From NCBI GenBank assembly GCA_028689495.1, contig JAQTWB010000012.1, forward strand, positions 1 to 56,800: a stretch of DNA of 56,800 bases, written 5' to 3'. Below, one piece after another: positions 51,701 to 56,800 of this stretch. This DNA is from a bacterium (lineage in GTDB: Bacteria > Bdellovibrionota_C > UBA2361 > SZUA-149 > JAQTWB01). The stretch's first letter is position 1. Each line of letters opens with the position of its first letter. Under the pieces are notes generated by a model. That model searched no databases. It was not told the origin of the DNA and saw nothing but the letters and a program-made list of their open reading frames with translations. Made by a program: the position numbers and the translations under genes.

Positions 51701-52831
51701 ATGGGTGGCGATAAGTCTCTGCCAATGGTGCTGGGTGAGGGCAAGGAGTATTCTGACGGGGTCTCGAGGTATTCAGTACTTGCCAATCTTTTTGCTGAGA
51801 GGAGGGAACAGAAGCATCTCGTCATATTGCAGGGAACGCCTGATCCTGATGCCATATCTTCAGCTCTTGCTCTCGACTATCTCGGCTCATTGTTTGATAT
51901 TGAAACCGCGATTCTGACTTTCGCCAATGTTAGTCATCATGAAAACAGGGCGATGGTGAAACGTCTTGGCGTTAATCTACTTCGTTACAGTGAAGGCTTT
52001 GATATCAGTCAATATCAAATGTACAGTATTGTTGACTCGCAAAAATCATATACGGAACTGGATCATCGGCTACAGGAACATGAGCTAGAGTTCCTTGCAT
52101 TTATTGATCATCATCGGGCGGATCAGATCGCCTCCAAAGCGCTTTTTGTCGATATTCGCGAACATGCAGGTTCATGTGCCGCTATCCTGACAGAATATAT
52201 TAAAGAGGCCGCTCCAAAAGGACTCGAGCCTGGCGATACCGATCATGTGCGTTTGGCGACAGCGCTTTTTCACGGCATGCGTACCGATACCAATCGGCTG
52301 GTATATGCGACAAAACTGGAGTTTGAAGCGGCAAGTTATCTTTCTTCTTGTATCGATAGTCATGTGATTGAGTTGATTGAACGCAAGATGTTGACGTCTT
52401 CAATGCTTGGCATCCTGGAAAATGCATTGGTAAATCGTCATTTGCACGACAACTTTATTTTTTCTGATGTCGGGTTTGTTCGTTCATCTGATCGCGATGT
52501 GATTCCACAGGCCGCGGAACTTCTGTTGAGTCGCGAAGGGACCGATACCGTACTTGTTTACGGTATCGTTGATGAAAAGACGATTGACGGTTCTTTTCGT
52601 ACGCGGAGTGAGACAATTAACCCGGATGAATTCCTTAAAGGCTTTCTTGGATTTTCTCCGCAGAGCGGTCGCTATTATGGTGGCGGTAATGTGCGTGACA
52701 AAGGAGGATTTCAAATTCCATTGGGTTTTCTTTGTCTGCATGAAGAAAAAAGTCAGGTCTACGCTATGGCTCGAGAGATTATCGAAAAGTCATTTCTCGA
52801 TTACATTGGCAAAGCCGGGAAAGAGGCTTGA
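51701..52831 (+). CDS. DHH-family phosphoesterase
   Basis: A 376-residue metal-dependent phosphoesterase. The DHH domain has HLVILQGTPDPDAISSALAL and FLAFIDHHRAD; the C-terminal DHHA1-type part includes a glycine-rich GRYYGGGNVRDKGGFQIP. These fit NrnA-like enzymes that degrade short oligonucleotides or cyclic dinucleotide products. Start at ATG 51701 (MGGDKSLPM) with GGAGGAG upstream; a frame from 51659 overlaps pilP. Probably co-transcribed with pilP. Converges on the protease gene at 52854. Confidence 0.9.
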   Translation: MGGDKSLPMVLGEGKEYSDGVSRYSVLANLFAERREQKHLVILQGTPDPDAISSALALDYLGSLFDIETAILTFANVSHHENRAMVKRLGVNLLRYSEGFDISQYQMYSIVDSQKSYTELDHRLQEHELEFLAFIDHHRADQIASKALFVDIREHAGSCAAILTEYIKEAAPKGLEPGDTDHVRLATALFHGMRTDTNRLVYATKLEFEAASYLSSCIDSHVIELIERKMLTSSMLGILENALVNRHLHDNFIFSDVGFVRSSDRDVIPQAAELLLSREGTDTVLVYGIVDEKTIDGSFRTRSETINPDEFLKGFLGFSPQSGRYYGGGNVRDKGGFQIPLGFLCLHEEKSQVYAMAREIIEKSFLDYIGKAGKEA

Positions 52832-52853
52832 TTAATGCATGTAGGTAATGGTT

Positions 52854-53504
52854 TCAGCCTAGCAGCTTTTGCAGAAGGGAAATGGCTGGCATGAGCAGTT
52901 TGTTAAGCACTCCGCTGTAGAGCAGAAAGAAGACAATCAGCAGACCATAAGGTTCGAGGCGGGCGAGTTTAACGGCCAGGTTAAGCGGTAGCAGCCCAAC
53001 CGCTATTCTTCCTCCATCAAGAGGAGGGACGGGGATCAGATTGAATACAGCCAATACGGTGTTGATTAGCACGCTGTGATAAAGCCAGCCCATGATGATC
53101 GCAGCGGGTAGGCTTGGTATTTCCTGTTGAAACAGCGCAGACGAGGAGAGTGTGCGAATAGTAGCTATTGTAGTTGCAAGAATCAGAAAATTTGAAATCG
53201 GTCCGGCTGCGGCGACGAACAGCATTCCCTGACGAGGGTTTTTGAAATAGCGTGGATCTACAGGAACCGGTTTTGCGCCACCAAAAATAACCGGAGAGCC
53301 GGAGATGACGAGCATCGCTGGCAAGAGAATTGTCATGAACAGATCAATGTGCACGAGCGGATTAAGGGAAATTCTACCCAAAGCACGCGCAGTCGGGTCA
53401 CCGAGCTTTTCGGCGACCCAGCCGTGAGCTACCTCGTGGATAACTACAGCTATGACCAAAGGTGGGACAACCAGCAATAAGGTTAGAAGTGTATTGCTGT
53501 CCAT
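52854..53504 (-). CDS. Site-2 protease family zinc metalloprotease (M50)
   Basis: A 216-residue polytopic membrane protease. The zinc motif HEVAH is in VIHEVAHGWVAEKLGD, and the second metal-binding region is FNLIPVPPLDGGRI, matching the small M50 membrane proteases. No PDZ domain. Substrate unknown. Lies 21 nt downstream of a small basic gene and convergent with the DHH gene. Confidence 0.92.
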   Translation of the reverse strand: MDSNTLLTLLLVVPPLVIAVVIHEVAHGWVAEKLGDPTARALGRISLNPLVHIDLFMTILLPAMLVISGSPVIFGGAKPVPVDPRYFKNPRQGMLFVAAAGPISNFLILATTIATIRTLSSSALFQQEIPSLPAAIIMGWLYHSVLINTVLAVFNLIPVPPLDGGRIAVGLLPLNLAVKLARLEPYGLLIVFFLLYSGVLNKLLMPAISLLQKLLG

Positions 53505-53525
53505 GCTGATTGTAAAAAACTGCTA

Positions 53526-53663
53526 CTATTTTTCAGCAGTAAACAGCTTTCCTTCCCGACGCAGCTTGGCAAGCTTGGCGCGAATTTTACTGGCTCTTGC
53601 TTTGGCCAAACGACTGTCTCTTTTTCCACGTTTCATTTTTGTTGTTTTTGCGAGGGATGCCAT
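53526..53663 (-). CDS. 44-residue basic small protein
   Basis: A short open frame MASLAKTTKMKRGKRDSRL onwards, with repeated Ala/Lys/Arg and a tail KLFTAEK; about one third of residues are Lys or Arg. It could be a small ribosome- or nucleic-acid-associated protein, but I recognise no family. It is 21 nt upstream of the site-2 protease gene in the same direction. No strong ribosome binding site. Coding status rests on composition and position. Confidence 0.6.
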   Translation of the reverse strand: MASLAKTTKMKRGKRDSRLAKARASKIRAKLAKLRREGKLFTAEK

Positions 53664-53744
53664 AACACTTAAACTCTTAATGAAGTCAATACGATAAACT
53701 TGTGAGCGGGCTCAATACCATGAACGCCCCGTCTATGCAATTTT

Positions 53745-53986
53745 GGGTGTCTTGAAAAACATGCCCAAAATGCAGACAAGATTAGCCGGATGCCTGCGCG
53801 CTAAAAAGAATATCAAGCGCAGTAAATGTAGGGCCATTTTAGCCCTACAAAAGAAAAACTAATTGAGGGTGTGTTGAAAAACACACCCAGAATGCAGACA
53901 AGATTAGCCGGATGCCTGCGCGCTAAAAAGAATATCAAGCGCAGTAAATGTAGGGCCATTTTGGCCCTACAAAAAAAACTAATAGA
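53745..53986. repeat. 122-bp tandem repeat, two copies, with hairpins
   Basis: Units start at 53745 and 53867. Each contains three hairpins. The first is GGGTGTGTT-GAAA-AACACACCC in unit 2 (perfect 9-bp stem, GNRA-type loop); unit 1 keeps most pairs through G-T wobble. The second is formed by CTGCGC and GCGCAG. The third is GTAGGGC/GCCCTAC around ATTTT. It occupies most of the gap 53664-54006; remaining bases show nothing. Confidence 0.9.
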
Positions 53987-54006
53987 GGGGCGGCAGGGGA
54001 ATGAAA

Positions 54007-54600
54007 TCATTCCGCGCCGAGTCTTTTCCCCCATCCAGTGCCGGGATGGATTTCAAAGGTGACACTTGGTTCGGAGACAGTCGAGTCTGTTGCCGATCTA
54101 ATCCTGACATAGAGCACCTGGTCTTCCGGGGTGTCGTGCAGATACACTCGGTAAATTGAGCCGAAAACATCGTCGGATGTCGCTACAAGCTGTCGAGCTG
54201 GAATACGAAGTGTTTTTTCCGCATCGGGAGTAACTCCGTATTCAATAATATAGAAGTCTGGAGCTGGAGCATTGCTGGCAAGTTGGGCATCTTTGTCTGG
54301 TGCGGACCAGACAACTTCAATTGGATGTTTGCTGTGACGAGGGTTGAGATAGTCGGGTAGGGAGGAGTCAGTTACCGCTTCTTTTAACCTGGACGTTTTA
54401 CCGTTTGGAGGGGTGATTTTGTTCGCATCAGTTGATTGCCCAGAGCCCGAACCATTGGCTTCATCCTGAGGATTTGCCCGAATATCCGTTGTGTTCTCTG
54501 CCGGATCGAAAATACTGCAACTGCAAAAAATTAGCAGGGCGACGACAGCTTGAAGCAGACGGGGCGCAAACTGCGAAATGAGCTTAGCTGATTTGGTCAT
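54007..54600 (-). CDS. Putative lipoprotein or exported protein
   Basis: A 197-residue protein starting MTKSAKLISQ with a signal peptide whose lipobox is weak (FCSC). A Ser/Asn/Gly/Gln-rich linker follows, then a C-terminal beta-rich region (IEVVWSAPDKDAQ, YVRIRSATDSTVSEPSVTFEI) that resembles a fibronectin type III domain. Function unknown. Its ATG overlaps the stop of the preceding 61-residue gene (ATGA), so the two are coupled. Confidence 0.75.
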   Translation of the reverse strand: MTKSAKLISQFAPRLLQAVVALLIFCSCSIFDPAENTTDIRANPQDEANGSGSGQSTDANKITPPNGKTSRLKEAVTDSSLPDYLNPRHSKHPIEVVWSAPDKDAQLASNAPAPDFYIIEYGVTPDAEKTLRIPARQLVATSDDVFGSIYRVYLHDTPEDQVLYVRIRSATDSTVSEPSVTFEIHPGTGWGKRLGAE

Positions 54601-54782
54601 AACTCCCGGGCTTTTCCGAGAAGGGAAGGGCCTGATTGGAAACCAAGCTCTTCCAGCTGGCGCAGACGATTTTCTAGTGAAATAAGGGTAGATTCGGTTT
54701 CGCTGGACCAACGCCCTTCGATTGAGCGTGTCAGGGTTTCAAAGTCGTCGAGTAAACTGTTGTTTTTGGTTTCCTGACTCAT
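54597..54782 (-). CDS. 61-residue helical protein
   Basis: Starts MSQETKNNSLL with AGGAG 7 nt upstream. It is acidic and helical (SETESTLISLENRLRQLEELG), without membrane segment. The stop overlaps the next gene's ATG by 4 nt, strong support that both are real. No family recognised. Confidence 0.75.
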   Translation of the reverse strand: MSQETKNNSLLDDFETLTRSIEGRWSSETESTLISLENRLRQLEELGFQSGPSLLGKAREL

Positions 54783-54965
54783 GATTTGTCTCCTGAGATT
54801 ATAACCTGTTGCCTCGATTGGAGTCGGTTCTCCCTAAAAAGGGAATGCCTGACTCCTTAACCTAACTTCAAGGCACTTATAGCAAGGGCGCCGGAAGCTG
54901 TAAACGAACAAAATTTAAACACTGAAGTTTCGGCATGCCGTTACGGTCGCCAAGCAGTGCGTCTT

Positions 54966-54988
54966 CCGGGTTAACAAAAGTAACCCGG
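54966..54988. repeat. 8-bp perfect hairpin CCGGGTTA/TAACCCGG
   Basis: CCGGGTTA, loop ACAAAAG, TAACCCGG; the block TTAACCCGGCACCA recurs at 55001-55014. A related string (AGTAACCCGGAACCA) lies at about 3996-4010. Part of the 520-bp gap 54783-55302, which otherwise holds only the repeat arm at 55125. Confidence 0.6.
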
Positions 54989-55124
54989 TACCAATAAGAA
55001 TTAACCCGGCACCAAAAAGCGACACACCAAAAGGCAACAGTTAGTCCGGGAATACCTAAATATTATTCGGTAATTACGCAGGCAGGAAGAGGCCAGTGTT
55101 ATCTCCCTTCCGTTCGGCGGCAGC

Positions 55125-55144
55125 CTTCATGCAACATCCGGGCA
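55125..55144 (+). repeat. Degenerate arm of the inverted-arm repeat family
   Basis: CTTCATGCAACATCCGGGCA matches the right-arm consensus. Upstream, CCAGTGTT ... CCCTTC ... TCGGCG (55094-55120) keeps pieces of module B in the same order as at 45.4 kb. No left arm recognised. Confidence 0.6.
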
Positions 55145-55302
55145 AAGGCTGCAACTTTCCACAGGCACTGTGGATAAGCTGTGAGCTGTTTCGGGCAGAA
55201 ACGCCACTAAGATTCAATGATTACAGCACGTTGCGTAAGCAAGGTTCGGTTTTTAGCTTTGCCGGGAATATTCCAGGATACAAGCAGATGCACTGTCGGA
55301 AA

Positions 55303-56800
55303 TTACTCACTGGTGACGATCAGCAATGCATTACCCGGCTTGGCCGAGAGATCGGCACTTCGGCTAATAACCCGAGGAGTGGTCGCAAGAGATTTGCCAA
55401 GTAAATGCAGATCCTTTTCCCAGAGGAGGAATTTTTGTCCGCGTTTTTCCGAGCCGGGATTATCAAGAGAAGCAAAGGGGATGTTTTGTCCAGCGTAATA
55501 AATAAAGGGGTAAAAATCACTTTTAAATTGTTCAAGGTCCTGCATGTCTTTTGCTGCAAGACTGGCGACGAAATATTTTGGTGTTGTAAGTTCAGCCAAC
55601 GGAGCAAAAAATGTCAGACGTCCAATGGTGGTCAGCCCCATAAGGGAGAGAGAGAGCAAGATCAATTGCCGCAGAATCACCGGTGTTGCCTGTAAGCCTG
55701 TCTGACTGTTTTTGTCATCGCTTGAGAAAGTGATTTTTTGTATGGCCAGGTTTGCGCTGGCAAAGCCATTTTGTGGTCTTTTTGGTGTTCGTGCTTTGAA
55801 TGCGCTGATTGTTGCGATGAGAAGGCACAAGATATCCAATATACCCGGTTTGATATGGTAGATGGCATCTTTGATAAAGTTGTTTTTGCGCATGTGTTCG
55901 AAGTATTCGAATATGCTCATACCAAGGCCAGTAGTTTGAGCGATAAAAAACAAAATCAGCAATGTGCACACCAGTAGAACAGACCAGCTCATTAGAGATA
56001 TGGTTTTCTCTGACCAGTGAATGATGCGGGTAAAAAATTTTTCGCGTTGACCGTTACTGAAAGAGTAGATTGCCGAGACGGTTAGATAGACATAAGCTGG
56101 ATAAGCCGGGATAAAGTAGACGCTTCGTTTGCTGGCTGTGACCATCAGCACAGCCGTCAGTGTCCCAACCCAGATTGTGAAAAACAGGCCGGTCATCGAC
56201 GTAGATAGATCGCTTTTCTGGTTACTCCAAAGGATCTTTAAAACATAGAATCCGGTCAGTGGGAACAACAGGCTCCAGGGAGCAAAATCCTGAAGTAGCA
56301 TCAAGACTGCATAAAGGAATCCATGTTCATGTCCTACATTGACACTTTCCTCTCCTGTCAAACGGGCAAAATTTTCTTTAAAAAGCTGGGTGGCAAGAAA
56401 ATCGTTACCGCGGTGCTGATATGCTAGGTAATACCAAAGTGTGGCGATAAGTAGTCCGCTGAGAAAAACCACTGCCGTGCGTATGAGTGGTATGGCGCGG
56501 GTCGGGTGCATAGCATGGTGGTACCAGACATGGCCGAGATAAAATACAAGTGTTGCTCCGGGCAGTAGCAGTCCGGCTGGGCCTTTGGCCAGCACTGACA
56601 GAGCCGTGCCGCCAGCGAGAATGGTCGCGAGGGATAGACTGAACTCGCGTTTATTGTTCCAGCGATGCAGTAAACAGAGAATGGCGAGCAGGGTGATATT
56701 CACACCCAGGGCAAAGACCATGTCGACTCGGGCCAAAGAAGAATAGCGAATCCAGTCGATACCTGTTGTTGTTAGCAGGAAGACAGTGAATGCTGCGACA
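55303..56800 (-). CDS. ArnT/PMT-like membrane glycosyltransferase, N-terminus outside window
   Basis: A minus-strand frame is open from the right edge (56799) to a stop at 55303. It codes for about 498 residues of a polytopic membrane glycosyltransferase of the GT83 (ArnT) type, which transfers sugars from a lipid carrier on the periplasmic side. YSSLARVDMVFALGVN and ALSVLAKGPAGLLLPGA match family features; about seven membrane segments are visible. The C-terminal domain after the last helix is soluble (FKSDFYPFIYYAGQN). The TTG at 56736 is internal, not a start: the frame continues upstream past the window edge. Confidence 0.85.
   Translation of the reverse strand, partial: VAAFTVFLLTTTGIDWIRYSSLARVDMVFALGVNITLLAILCLLHRWNNKREFSLSLATILAGGTALSVLAKGPAGLLLPGATLVFYLGHVWYHHAMHPTRAIPLIRTAVVFLSGLLIATLWYYLAYQHRGNDFLATQLFKENFARLTGEESVNVGHEHGFLYAVLMLLQDFAPWSLLFPLTGFYVLKILWSNQKSDLSTSMTGLFFTIWVGTLTAVLMVTASKRSVYFIPAYPAYVYLTVSAIYSFSNGQREKFFTRIIHWSEKTISLMSWSVLLVCTLLILFFIAQTTGLGMSIFEYFEHMRKNNFIKDAIYHIKPGILDILCLLIATISAFKARTPKRPQNGFASANLAIQKITFSSDDKNSQTGLQATPVILRQLILLSLSLMGLTTIGRLTFFAPLAELTTPKYFVASLAAKDMQDLEQFKSDFYPFIYYAGQNIPFASLDNPGSEKRGQKFLLWEKDLHLLGKSLATTPRVISRSADLSAKPGNALLIVTSE

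Noticed and set aside
56736-56736. TTG at 56736 as start of the ArnT-like gene
   Set aside because: The frame stays open to the window edge and codes for family-like sequence (DWIRYSSLARVDM) before it.

Overview
The window looks like a chromosomal segment of a motile, diderm (Gram-negative) bacterium. Evidence seen in the sequence: signal peptidase II, many lipobox-type signal peptides, MotA/MotB, a chemotaxis operon, a type IV pilin and PilP, an ornithine-lipid-synthase-like fusion, and an ArnT-like membrane glycosyltransferase. The gene mix (type 2 IleRS, an MqnA/MqnD-family protein, PcnB-type poly(A) polymerase, CheA-linked HDOD-like protein) resembles deltaproteobacterial-grade lineages (Desulfobacterota, SAR324, Bdellovibrionota and similar), but lineage cannot be fixed from the sequence alone. 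No rRNA, tRNA, CRISPR array, transposase, integrase or phage gene was seen.

Layout. 1-13 kb: housekeeping. A minus-strand Nudix-hisS-unknown operon is followed by alr, a deaD-type RNA helicase with long disordered tails, a WD40-like lipoprotein, ileS, lspA and a glycine-zipper lipoprotein. 13-18.2 kb: envelope polysaccharide genes (UPF0104/LPG-synthase-like membrane protein, ALG5-like glycosyltransferase, MBOAT acyltransferase, AlgJ/AlgX-like SGNH protein). 18.2-24.1 kb: a repeat-rich gap, a DUF1444-like protein, a patatin phospholipase and an OlsF-like two-domain acyltransferase. 24.1-35.1 kb: one long plus-strand signalling operon. It runs from a membrane protein with a helical-repeat tail and an HDOD-like protein through two tandem cheA genes, cheW, cheY, cheB and cheR to a stand-alone Hpt protein. 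35-42 kb: hemE-hemY, a membrane protein, pcnB, an MqnA/D-family protein and a double CDGSH protein, all on the minus strand. 42-53.7 kb: small lipoproteins, trmB, a type IV pilin, a PmtA-like methyltransferase, an alpha/beta-hydrolase without its nucleophile serine, motAB, pilP, a DHH phosphoesterase, a site-2 protease and a 44-residue basic protein. 53.7-56.8 kb: a 122-bp tandem repeat, a small coupled gene pair and the 3' part of an ArnT-like gene.

The most unusual feature is non-coding. A modular family of inverted-arm repeats (core GCCCGGATGTTGCACGTAA) occurs at five loci (18.3-18.7, 24.0, 36.5, 45.4-45.55 and 55.1 kb). Two loci share a 65-bp internal module whose hairpin shows a compensatory base-pair change, and one copy supplies the last codons and stop of hemE. 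Other repeats are a 122-bp tandem element with several hairpins, two GC-rich palindromes, a 13-bp inverted repeat before a lipoprotein gene, and four separate 13-14 bp tandem duplications at gene boundaries.

Functional links. The double-CheA operon plus motAB is a complete excitation and adaptation set lacking receptor, CheC, CheD and CheZ genes in this window. The 13-18 kb genes form a plausible polysaccharide synthesis and O-acylation module, and the patatin/OlsF pair suggests membrane lipid remodelling.
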